DNA of 64,000 nucleotides. Source: Epiperipatus broadwayi. Lineage: Eukaryota; Onychophora; Udeonychophora; Euonychophora; Peripatidae. The stretch is from the NCBI GenBank assembly GCA_028023455.1, contig JAQFVV010000321.1, positions 744,001 through 808,000 on the forward strand, given 5' to 3'. The position numbers and the translations under genes were made by a program. The notes below the pieces were generated by a model. That model had not been told where the DNA came from, searched no databases, and worked only from the letters and a program-made list of their open reading frames with translations. Shown one piece after another: positions 16,483-26,239 of this stretch; within the stretch, counting starts at the first letter, position 1; each line of letters opens with the position of its first letter.

Positions 16483-16645
16483 TTTCAAGTCTTAGGGGCT
16501 GGAAATATTTAAGAAAAACTATGCCATGCTCACTTTCTTGGATTCTTAAAGGTGAAATATCAAAACTATGCCCTGCTTCATTCAAGTCTTAGGGATTGAA
16601 TATTTAAGAAAAACTATGCCTTGCTCACTTTTTAGGAGACTTATA
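16483..16645. repeat. Tandem duplication, period 97 bp
   Basis: caagtcttaggg plus a following block with taagaaaaactatgcc and tgctcacttt occurs at 16486 and again at 16583. It lies within the interior of the LTR element, on the leader side of its coding remnant. Confidence 0.7.
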
Positions 16646-17248
16646 GGTTGAGATCATGGCAGAACTACTGTTAACTGCTTCATGATAAATGAGAACAAAT
16701 CATAACCTGGGTTGAAGTAGTGAATGAGATTGATCAGTCATAAATTTCATGAATACATCACATGCTCAAAGAAATGACAAAACTCACCATCCATCATCAA
16801 AATTGCAAAACTCCAACAATCAAATATCCAATCCAATCTTCAAAATCATAGATTTTATATAACATGAACTCTCCAAATATACATGAAATTATTATTATAT
16901 AATTCATAACCATCAATAATCCTGTCCCCATCTCATAGTAATATTTTATTAATAACAAAATATTTAACAAAAATGTTATTGCCATTTAAACACTGACTCA
17001 AGTTCTGATACATATATAATATTTCACAATGGAAAAACTAACCTGTTTCATGGGTGTATTCATTTATCAACTTTAATGAAGAAACAAAATAATAATAAAC
17101 ATCATCATATAAAAGTCTAAAATAAGAACACAAGGCCAAAATATTTATATGAAGAAAAAAAAATTACAAAAAAAAATTCCTTTTTTTATTACACATCTCT
17201 TTTATCCTTATTAAGACTACTTCTCCTCTAGGTAGTACATCTCAGAGT

Positions 17249-17265
17249 CCTCAGTTGGGTCACCA
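17249..17265 (-). promoter_or_regulatory. Candidate primer-binding site
   Basis: Minus-strand TGGTGACCCAACTGAGG begins one base after the LTR edge, where reverse-transcription primers bind in LTR elements. The matching tRNA was not identified. Confidence 0.55.
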
Positions 17266-17266
17266 T

Positions 17267-17928
17267 TGTAACTAATTAAAAAATAGTAAAAAGCTCTTTA
17301 TAACTAACTAGATATCTTCCAACAAGAAACATTCCTATTCTCCCCTTCCACATATATAAAACACTGTTCAGGGTTGTGAAGAAATAATTCATAACCGCAT
17401 GCAGGTGTGCCATTTGTAACTAAACATAAAAATATCAATAATTAAGCATCAAGATTGAGGGGAAATGGGAATTATAATCTCTAGTATTTCCATTAATCAG
17501 GTTTACTTATGTGTATATGGTCTATCTGGGTGCCACTAGGCTGTTTAAACCTAGATAAAGTTATATCATATACCTATTTATACTCTACTGGGTTTGAACC
17601 TCAGTTGTTACATTATTTATAACAGTGTGTAGGATTTTTCACTTTATAACATATCACATGCACTTATATTAAGGGGAAAACATCCTTATTATTCTCTAGT
17701 TGTGCAAATAAATTATCAGATAAATTATTACCTAAGTGTTTAACATCATAAATTCATATTCAATATTCTCACAATTCCAATTCTTAGATATAACTAATAA
17801 ATTATGCAAGACAAAATATATATTGTCTTATTTGCTATTAAAAGTCAGTTGAGTAAAGAAAAAAAAATGATTTCTTGCATTCTGAGGTCTTTTTGGGAAT
17901 TTATTATGTAGGGTTTGAACTCAATACC
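17267..17928 (-). repeat. LTR, right copy (5' LTR of the minus-strand element)
   Basis: 662 bp, matching the left LTR but lacking the SINE. It reads attattacctaagtgtttaac where the left copy is split, so it preserves the empty insertion site. Confidence 0.75.
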
Positions 17929-17935
17929 ATATATA

Positions 17936-18095
17936 TATCACTAGATGGAGCTTTACCAATAGCCCACTATCAAGCTTTGTTTACATAAATGCTGAGAGAG
18001 ATAGAATTCAATATCTCTTTCAAATTGTCTCCAACCTTTAAACCATGTTTTCGAACTAGTTGGCTAACATCAGTAAAGGGTAGGAAGACTAGAAA
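17936..18095 (+). mobile_element. Diverged relative of the 56034-56213 MITE
   Basis: Starts with gatggagctttaccaa and shares further blocks in the same order with 56034-56213: tttgtttacataaa, atctctttc, ctccaaccttt and aagggtagga. The right inverted end is degraded. It abuts the right LTR of the neighbouring element. Confidence 0.55.
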
Positions 18096-18640
18096 CTAGA
18101 TCTAAACACCAACTCTGCAATCAGCATTTATCAAACACGTTTCTATCAGCCTGAAAGCATGAACTTTTCAGATACATAAATATCTTCAAATCCAGTCAAA
18201 CAAACTAGATAGCTATATGGGTCTGAATTCAGTTGTTTCGCCACATAGTAAAAGCCTCTGAAATCTATATATATATAAGAATGTAGATGTTGAAGTGTAT
18301 ATATGGTTATAAATATAACAACTGTTATTTAATCATAGAGTCAATTAGTTGGTTTTATTAAGAAACAAATTCATTTAGATTATTATAGAGCATACTTTCA
18401 GTTTACAATTGCCTTTTTTAATTGGCTATTCACCTAATTCCATTTAACAGTCTTATTTTAAACCTATATAATAAAATAAAGTTATTCTAAAAATATATAA
18501 ATAACCAAAACACTGAAATTAATTTTACAATATTTAATATGTAAATAAATAACATACAAACAGTTATATCTAGCTTAAGGCAGAATTGCAACCTCCAAAA
18601 GTATTTGCAGATAAAGTTTCATAAAATTGTGGCTGCTCAG
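18096..18640. other. AT-rich DNA, nothing recognised
   Basis: Slightly less AT-rich at 18096-18260, but no open frame or paired copy could be supported. Confidence 0.4.
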
Positions 18641-19560
18641 TTTTTACATGTGTAAAGTATATATAATTGACTTATAACTCTTGCAATATTTACAAATAAA
18701 TAAATATTAAACCTTAAATATTATGAATAATTTAAAGCTATATTTAAGTTAATTTTAACACGTAATTCAATTAATTTCTTAATATAATATAAGCCTGATA
18801 TTAGCACAACATTAATTTGAAAAATATTTATATTTATATTACTAAATGTTATCATGTACTGGAATTCGAAAAAAAATACTTATACAGGCATATGCTATGC
18901 ATACAAATTTAAAAATTGATGACACACCAAATACATTTATTAATATATTTAAAAGAAAAAATTAATGACGAATTCATTGAACAACTAATTATTTAAAATC
19001 ATATCACAAAAAGTACAATTATAATTTAATATGTAATATAAAATAACGTTATTGAGTTGAAATTACTCGATCATAAAAGTACAGTATATGCAATTAAAAT
19101 TTGCAAAATTAATTGAACTATACCCATAACAACTATTACATATTGAAAATAACAATGATTTGGACTAAAAAGCTTAAGTTTACTTTTATATATCTGGTTT
19201 AAACAAATTCTAAAGTTAATTACAAATTTTAGATTCTGCATATGCCAGATATATATATATACAAAGTCATTTTCCAATTTAGTTCATTATTACTTTCAAT
19301 ATGTAAATTTAATTAATTTTGAAAAATACAATTATTTATATTAAATTCAAGTTTAAAATTAATACCCATTATTCCCATCATATAGTTCATCAATTTCTAG
19401 ATTGATATAAAAGTCAAGTTTAAGAGTTTACTTTTATTTTATTGTTATAAAAATTAAACTTTATTATTAATTGCTTCTCTATTATTACATAATTAGTTTA
19501 ATAATAATAGTAATGGAAACCTATTTAGCAAAGTCTAAAAATTTAATAAAAATAATATTT
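18640..19560 (+). repeat. Family A repeat, 3' segment
   Basis: Matches two other places in order. 18700-18830 resembles 29070-29185 (ttaattttaacacgtaattcaatt). 18960-19520 resembles 51890-52320 (aattcattgaac, ataacgttattgagttgaa, catatagttcatca and tttacttttattttatt). This shows the family extends beyond its purine-rich core. Confidence 0.55.
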
Positions 19561-20045
19561 AAGCATTGCTGTCAAACATGTCGGTCATAATATAGAACTA
19601 CAATAAAATGTATAAATAAAAATAAATATATACATTAAAATTAAATATGTATGTGATAATACAATATGAGTTTTTCTTGTTTATTGAATTGATATTATTT
19701 GTTATAAACTATGCCTCTTTATATTTACTTTTTTGATCATTGCATTCAGTACAATCAATATTAATAGGATCAAAATAATGTCTAGATTTAATTTCTTGTT
19801 TCAAAAGTATAGATTTAACATTAGAGGCTATTTTAGCATGTTTATATGAATATTTATGTTGATTGTAGCACAATTGGTATGAGATTTTTCATAATAAATT
19901 GCATTACATTTTTGCTCATTACATTTAATTTTATAAACTATTCATAGAGATTGGTTTGGAGATAATTTATCTTTAGTATTGTTTAAAAGTTGATTATGAT
20001 TAGGTATTCTAAATCTGATATAATTGTTTGAACAAATTGTTTTTA

Positions 20046-20060
20046 TTCTTTTAGATATAT
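20046..20060. repeat. 15-bp target-site duplication, left copy
   Basis: ttcttttagatatat at 20046-20060 recurs exactly at 20211-20225, bracketing the insertion between them. Confidence 0.85.
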
Positions 20061-20210
20061 CACATGATCACCACAAGCCAGAAACTAGTCTGGGGATATT
20101 GGATGGGTAGGCACTAGATGGGGATTTTATGCACAAGCATTTTGGCATTCATTGATTACTCTGACTTGCACTGAATGGCAATACATACAAAGTGTTTTGC
20201 TTCTTTTAGA
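20061..20210 (+). mobile_element. Hammerhead-type short retroelement, 5'-incomplete
   Basis: This 150-bp insertion is bracketed by a 15-bp target duplication. It begins inside the ribozyme (a scrambled start, then ccacaagcca, gaaactagtc, tggggatattggat at 20071-20104). It continues with the family tail: gattttatgcacaagc, ttgattactctgacttgcac, ending at gttttgc. The duplication and lack of the left half indicate target-primed insertion of an incomplete copy. It lies within the Penelope relic. Confidence 0.75.
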
Positions 20211-20225
20211 TATATTAGGTATATA
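20211..20225. repeat. 15-bp target-site duplication, right copy
   Basis: Exact repeat of 20046-20060. Confidence 0.85.
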
Positions 20226-20639
20226 AAAAATACTGATTCATACATTATTGTTATTATTATTAAAGTTTTTAGTATTCAAAGATTAATCAAAAAATTTAAG
20301 AGTTTTGTTTAATAAATTATAATTATAACCTGATATAAATAAATCTTTCATATAAATTTCAATGTTTCTTTTATCTGCTTCAAACTTACATAATTTAATG
20401 CTATCTTTTCTAAGCATAATTATAATATCAACGAAATAACAGCATTTGTAATGAAGTAATAAATAGGATATTTTTTTCCAAATAACATATCTATTATGAT
20501 AATTTATAATTATTATTATAAACATAGATATGATAAGTAAAATATATTCAAAAAAAGAGTGCAAATGTTTAATTCATAAAGAAAGGGATCTTTTGTAGTA
20601 GTATTAAAATAAACTTTTTAAAAGAAAACAAAAATCAAC

Positions 20640-21000
20640 TAGTATTCTGATCACTCATCTAATAAATCAGTATAAAGTACCAGCAACATAATTTATACAT
20701 TAAACAATGACTTATTTTTTTTTAAAAACTTTAATTTAGTAAAATTTCTGAATGTACTAATACTATAAACAGAATGTCCTAAATCAAATAAAATCAAATA
20801 CTTTTATTAAATCAATAAAAACTATACCCATGAAATAATGCCATAAAAATCATTAGATATTCACTAAGTCAATTATCAATTAAATATACAATATTTTGAT
20901 ATCTCAAAAAAGTTTATTCTGTAAAAGAACAGTCAGTATAAAGATTTATTAATATTATTAAAATCTTTAGAAATTTTTTTTTTTAATTTTGAACACAAAT
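20640..21000 (-). pseudogene. LINE reverse-transcriptase relic
   Basis: The minus strand near 20860-20790 translates to IVFIDLIKVFDFI, resembling palm motif A of non-LTR reverse transcriptases (F-x-D-L-x-K-A-F-D). Related sequence lies near 40370-40470 and 55350-55480. Too decayed to assign a clade. Confidence 0.4.
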
Positions 21001-21089
21001 TAGAAACATAAAGCAAAAAACCCTGTCCATGTTAATTTTAACCTCATTAAATTTTAATTTGAATTTTTTTACAAAATAATTTTACATGT

Positions 21090-21383
21090 CTATATAATAA
21101 ACTCAATTCATCCCCTCTATTTTGAACACTTTTTAGCAAACACCTTTTATTATAATATATGCAAACACAATTTGTATGTTTTGACTGTCCTGCAGTCTTC
21201 TTCAGAGCTATAATATAATGAGCAAAATAAAATACACAACTATATTTTATTTTGCTCATTATATCATAGCTCTGAAGACTGCAGGGTAGTCAAAACATAA
21301 GATTGTGTCTGCATGTATGTACAATAAAAGGTTTTTGCTCAAAAGTGTTCAAAGTAAAGAGGATAAAATGCATCTATATAAGA
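21090..21383. mobile_element. Foldback (inverted-repeat) element
   Basis: Two arms of about 140 bp meet near 21238. Left arm landmarks are ttgaacacttttt, gttttgactgtcctgcag and gagctataatataatgagc. The right arm carries their reverse complements in order. The centre, between attttatt blocks, is only a few bases long. No transposase. It is probably a MITE-like palindrome. Confidence 0.75.
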
Positions 21384-21824
21384 TATGACAACAAAATAAA
21401 GGAAGAAGCAAATTTGGTTATATAACAAACTCTCATTATAACCCACACTTAGTAAATATTTTATATTATTCTCAATATTCTGTTTTTTATCTATCTCAAA
21501 TTTACATATATAAAAATTGTACTATAAAACACATTTAAATCCTGAAAGCTTAATTGTAAAGGAATGCATAAATTAAGGGTGTATAAATCCTTTTACAGTT
21601 AAAAGCTTTATAATCACTTTGTAATCAAATTCATTAACATTTCTGGATACATATAAATGTAAATATTTAAACTAATCATTTTTATATTCAATAATCCACT
21701 GTAAATGTGAATTGTCATTAAAACATATTTTTATTAACATTCTTGAACCATATACAAATACATCATGAATTTATCTTCTATTAATATAACTATTTTGTCT
21801 AATATGGACTGTATAATAATATCC

Positions 21825-21945
21825 TCAAACTCTGGAACCAAGAAACTGAAAACATTATAATGAGTAAACCCATTACCTTAACCTCAGGAGCCATAAAACT
21901 GCAAACAATATCACTTACTATTAAACCCATTGGCTACCTTTTTAA
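21825..21945. repeat. Two-unit degenerate tandem repeat, about 60 bp
   Basis: ggaaccaagaaactgaaaac...gtaaacccatt and ggagccataaaactgcaaac...ttaaacccatt follow one another at about 21834 and 21888. Confidence 0.55.
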
Positions 21946-21979
21946 TATTTGAAACAATTCATTTGAATATCCCCTATGC

Positions 21980-22475
21980 CAATACATCAATAAAAAATTG
22001 ATTTATGATTATTTACATTATATCTGAACAAAAGATTTTTAATAATATTTATATGTTGTAGACAATCTACTAAACTATACAATTCACATACATTAAAAGA
22101 TGCCATAATATAAATAACAATAGTAGAATTTAATATTTTTTCAAAGGCAAAAATAGACTTAAGAAGTTTACCAAAACCCAATATCATTTGTAACCATTTA
22201 GTCACTAATTGTAACTCTTTATGCTAATAATAATCTCTAAAATTAATCATACAATTTAAAGCATGTAAAATAATGTGATACTATTGAAGTTGATGGATAA
22301 ATCTTTAAATATTCTTTTTTCATATACATTTTGCCAATAAGCCAGGCATAAATGACAATTATCAATTCTTTTAAAATTCAATTTATCAATTGTTTGATTT
22401 ATTTTAGGATGATCTATCAGAACAATTTTAGTGCCTTTATTCTTCATACAAATAATGCCATCCTGATGCAACTTT
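21980..22475 (-). pseudogene. Unrecognised coding relic
   Basis: Two minus-strand open stretches (22471-22256, 71 codons; 22205-21987, 72 codons) are less repetitive than chance AT-rich frames and contain RIDNCHLCLAYW, with a CxxC pair, and KWLQMILGFGK. They lie just beyond the decayed RTE element and could be another retroelement fragment. No family is recognised. Confidence 0.25.
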
Positions 22476-22529
22476 AATTTAAAATTATGAATGATTCTAT
22501 TCCATTGATTACAATCATCATTATTTTAA

Positions 22530-25030
22530 ATTAATAACAATTCATTGGAAGTTGAAGGTCTTTCCAAGGTTAAACCAGTTTCTCCAATTCATAGCTTCTC
22601 TTCTTGATATCATACAAACAAACTACTTTAGTTCATCTATTCAATATGTGGTCTCTTTTTAGAGTTTTTACAATCTCTTGGAATTCAATTTAAAACTTCA
22701 ATTATTTATTATTATCTTTTCTACTTACAGTTCTATTTTATTTCTTAATTCTTTTAAAAATGCTGCTGGTACATATTTGTTCTTTCACCCACGTACTTCA
22801 TATTTGATCTTCAATTACTACTAAAACACATATTTTTATTCTTCATTGTACAGACTAAAATTTCTATAGTGTTATTCTGTTAAATTTTGAAGGCTCAGAT
22901 TACATTAAAAAAATCTTATCCAAACACATTGGTATATTTTTAGTGATATATTATTTCTAGCAAAAAATTCTATGCAAGATTAATTCTATAATTAATTTTA
23001 TTTATTATATTTTTATTGTATCACTAATCTGACTAAGATATCTGTAAATGTTAACTTTTTTTAGTTTATAATTATTTATCTTTAATTTTTTCTTCTGAGA
23101 ATATCTACTGAACATTACCTTAGTCTTTTTACAATGTATGTTTGGGCTTACTTTCTTATCTTCATCTGATAATTTCTACAATATTTATTGAAGCTGCGAA
23201 AAATTATTTGCAAGAACAATTACATCATCTGAAATATATAAATAACTTAAATAATTTCTATTTACTTTTACCCTTTTAGCTTTCCATTTTAATTTGCAAA
23301 ATACTTCTTGTTAAGTTGCTGTAAAGCTGGAGATATAAATTTACCCTCCCATATAATATACTTTTTTTCAATTTTAACTTTAGTATCACTATGTAATTTA
23401 ATCATTGCTGTTGTATTTTAATAAATATTCATCTGGAGCTTTATCTTGATTATCCAAAGCTTTAATTATGATGGAACTACTTATAAATTCAAATACTTTT
23501 TCATAATCCACAAATCCAAATATAATGGTAAGTTTTTTTATGACTTTTTTCAATACTTTAATATGATTCACTATGTTAAATCCATTTCTAACTCCAGTTT
23601 TTTGGGTTAGTTTTGAGTATAAAATATATTGCAAATGAATTGTAATTATCTAGATAAAGTTTTAATATAGTATTTATAGAAGATTGATAGATATATAATT
23701 TTCACATTTTCTTTATCATTTTTTAAATATTAATATTACTAATGTAGTCTTCCAATTATCTGGTACATCTTTATCATTTAGACATTTGGTATATAACTTT
23801 GCCAACAATTTTATTTTTACACTTACTTGTTCTAAAATAACTGTAATAATTCTATCATTTCCTGAAAATGTTCACTTCTTCAAATAACTTATTGCAAGTC
23901 TCCGATATGTTTTCCATTTTTTATTACTGTATAATTTTTTATAAAACTCTTCCATACATTCATGATATCATTTTCCTTTTTAGTAATACAGTACTTCCAT
24001 CTTTTTTTTCTTATTACTGACACAACTTTTTTTCTAATACCAAGTTGTTTTATATTTTTGAGACTTTTATTTTCTTCTTTGCCAATCCACGATTATATAT
24101 ATTTTTATCATTCAATTCTTCTTAATGGATCATTTAAAAAATTTTTATTTTTTTTTATTCATACACTGCCTTGTCTCAGTAGAAAATTTATTGGAAAATC
24201 ATTGATGTTTTTGTATGCTATTTTTCTCAGTGTTCTTAATAGAATATCAGTTATTCTTCTTATTGATTTTAATCAAGTTTAAACCATTCCAAAATGATTT
24301 GTAAATTATAATTGAAATATATTGAAATATTTCTGAAGATTAGTAATATCAAATGTTTATACTATCATTTATAATAATTTTTGTTTCTCTATTTTTATAT
24401 TAATAGATATCTTACATCTCACTAATTGATGATTTCCTGTCTTGAATTTATTAAGAATATTACAAACTTGAAATAAATATTTTTTTAGTTAAAATATAAT
24501 CCAATTTCACTGTATCTTCTGTAAATCTTTTATTTCTATTTTGGCTTAATATCTTTCTCAACAAAAAAAAATCATAATATAGTTTTTATTTTTTTGGTGT
24601 GAATTCCACAAGTTTCTTTCTATTTTCATTTCTATTATTACTATAACAAAATTTACACATAGTACTTTCATCTTTTAATCATTTACTAATTTGAAGATTA
24701 ATTTCTCACATGACAATTTTAAAATATCATTTGGTTTAATCAAAATCATTTTGTACATCTATATAATTATAAATCCTTTACTTTTTAATCACAATGAGAA
24801 TTTGTTAAGGCATAAACCTGAATTACTTGCAGTTTGTATCTTCCATTAATTTTGAATAAGTAATTTTATTACTTTATATAACATTCCACCAATCTCTGCA
24901 ATGTTGCTCTTTCATTTTTTGTGTTCTAACAATAAAGTATCATGTTCACTTTTCCAATCAATTTGCCTCTTTACTTTTTCTTTTCACTGCACAAACTTCA
25001 ATAATATCCTGTTTAATATTAGATAGTTTT
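22530..25030 (-). pseudogene. Heavily decayed RTE-type LINE copy
   Basis: Collinear with the better RTE copy at 61418-63997. The 3' block (22550-22700) matches 61440-61580. The reverse-transcriptase section 23634-23398 keeps GFVDYEKVFEFI beside the intact copy's GFVDYEKAFDSI. The endonuclease side (24560-24920) matches 63660-63997. It extends about 100 bp further upstream than the window-truncated copy. Many stops and frameshifts are present. The many differences from the 61-64 kb copy mark it as much older. Confidence 0.8.
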
Positions 25031-25229
25031 CCTACAGATTATTATTTTACATATATAAATCATTAGTAATATCTATTGGATGAAATATTTTCTTATAAAG
25101 TTTCCGATAAATTCTATAAATTTAAATGGATATATGAATTTTAGTAAACATTTTGTGTTTCTCATTAATTAACAACTTTGTTAAAACATTTACACATATA
25201 AATATTTGCCTGAAGGTTTGTAATGATGG

Positions 25230-25242
25230 TATATTAGATGTG
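25230..25242. repeat. 13-bp target-site duplication, left copy
   Basis: tatattagatgtg at 25230-25242 is repeated at 25579-25591. Confidence 0.85.
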
Positions 25243-25578
25243 CCAATAAACGTCACATACTCGCCATTTCTTTTATGCACAAACCTTCTGGCATCCATTG
25301 ATTACTCTGGCTTGCACTGAATGGCAATATTGTATGGAGAGTTTTGCCTGTTTTAATAACAGTTATAAGCAAGCATAAGAAAGAGATCCTAAGATATAAA
25401 TGCAGTGCTCTCAGATCCAAGGCTCCTCACTGATGAAGGCCACAAGCCAGAAACTAGTCTGGGGATATTGGATTAGTAGGAACTAGATGAGGATTTTATG
25501 CACAAGCCTTCTGGCATCCACTGATTACTCTGGCCTGCACTGAGTAGCAATACTGTATGGAGAGTTTTGCCTGTTTAA
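25243..25578 (+). mobile_element. Hammerhead-ribozyme element, about one and a half tandem units
   Basis: The insertion is bracketed by a 13-bp target duplication and splits a repeat whose uninterrupted form is visible at about 6490-6560. The tail sequence (ttttatgcac, ccttctggcatcca, ttgattactctgg, gttttgcctgttt) occurs twice, starting at 25271 and 25494, a period of 223 bp. The second unit is preceded by the full hammerhead fold at 25415-25473; the first unit lacks its ribozyme. There is no coding capacity. Tandem units, ribozyme and target duplication resemble retrozymes and the terminal repeats of Penelope-like elements. The mobilising enzyme is not known; a Penelope-type or LINE enzyme is inferred. 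Confidence 0.75.
25415..25473 (+). ncRNA. Type I hammerhead ribozyme (candidate)
   Basis: Outer stem I is ATCCAA (25415-25420) with TTGGAT (25468-25473). Inner stem I is TCCTCA (25424-25429) with TGGGGA (25460-25465), one G-U pair. The core CTGATGA is at 25430-25436. Stem II is GGC/GCC around CACAA, with an A-A mismatch at its base. GAA follows at 25450-25452. Stem III has two pairs (AC/GT) closed by a two-base TA loop, then GUC with the predicted cut after C25459. All conserved core bases are present. Such a short stem III often needs a dimer to cleave well, which fits the tandem structure. Activity is untested. Confidence 0.75.
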
Positions 25579-25591
25579 TATATTAGATGTG
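25579..25591. repeat. 13-bp target-site duplication, right copy
   Basis: Exact repeat of 25230-25242. Confidence 0.85.
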
Positions 25592-26070
25592 ATAATATTC
25601 TGGACTATTTCCATCATCTATCACTAAATGTTAAATGTCTAGAAAAATTTAAACTTTTACAAATATAAACAACTTATTAGTAATAATAAACAGACAATAC
25701 CTCACTCTTAGAAAAAAAGTATTTTAAAAAAATTAAAGGAATCAGGAGGATTTGCACCAACTCTCATAGATAAGTATATAAAATTTCTACTGATTATTGC
25801 CTTTGATAGAATAGCTCAGTTGGTTAGAGTGTTGCCTTAAAATTCGATGTTCAGTAATCTAAAGTTATAAGTTTGACTCCATGCTAATATTGTTTACTGG
25901 TCAGGCCAGCAACACTTGAAGAAGAGTTGAGAATAATATTACTTGAAATGATGTGTAATTACTAAGCTATGTTATTACTAATAAATTGTTTAATATTTGA
26001 AAAAGTTTAAATATAGTTTAAAATTTTCTACATATTTAATGATAGATAATGGAAATAATCTAACATATAT
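25592..26070 (+). repeat. Inverted-repeat element with a tRNA-derived centre
   Basis: The left arm (25592-25690, continuing left of the insertion to about 25205) and right arm (about 25965-26060) are reverse complements: ctatttccatcatctatca against tgatagataatggaaata. Between them, 25803-25885 is tRNA-like, with a near-perfect A box (tagctcagttggttagag) and a degraded B box (gtttgactcc). A second copy lies at 6480-6960. Confidence 0.6.
25803..25885 (+). repeat. tRNA-like sequence (SINE head or tRNA pseudogene)
   Basis: tagctcagttggttagag matches the D-arm/A-box consensus of eukaryotic tRNAs. About 40 bases later gtttgactccatgc sits where the B box should be. Acceptor and anticodon stems do not close, so it is not a working tRNA gene. 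Confidence 0.6.
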
Positions 26071-26239
26071 TAAATGTCTGTTTATACATTAATTCTAAAA
26101 GATATAATATATATGAGAACACTAGTCTATTGATGATCTTAATTTAAAAAAAAATCAGATTTGGTTATTCGTTATTAATTTTCTTTTTTTCTGAGCCAAC
26201 ATAATATAATAACAGTAATAAAGCTAAATATTATTAAGA

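Larger units (their letters stand above)
14097..17928 (-). mobile_element. Minus-strand LTR retrotransposon without recognisable pol
   Basis: Two direct repeats (14097-14876 and 17267-17928) flank about 2.4 kb. The internal edges carry the expected signals on the minus strand. Next to the right repeat is a primer-binding-like TGGTGACCCAACTGAGG (about 17249-17265). Next to the left repeat is a purine tract, ccaggagggggagctgtag (complement of 14877-14895). Both outer flanks are ATATAT, compatible with a target duplication, although AT repeats weaken that test. The interior holds only decayed coiled-coil coding sequence and no reverse-transcriptase or integrase motif, so the element looks non-autonomous or internally deleted. 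The ends do not form a clean TG...CA pair. Confidence 0.75.
19690..20600 (-). pseudogene. Penelope-like element relic (linker and GIY-YIG region)
   Basis: On the minus strand, near 19955-19880, the translation reads IVYKIKC, then KCNAIYYEK, resembling the start of the GIY-YIG endonuclease of Penelope-like elements. Upstream (20564-20283) an open frame of 93 codons contains LCKFEADKRNIE and LFISGYNYNLL, like the linker before that domain. Stops and frameshifts break it throughout. A hammerhead-type element has inserted at 20061-20210. Compare 42285-42827, where the same domain is much better preserved. Confidence 0.5.

Noticed and set aside
25803-25885. Functional tRNA gene
   Set aside because: The A box is excellent but acceptor and anticodon stems do not pair and the B box is degraded.
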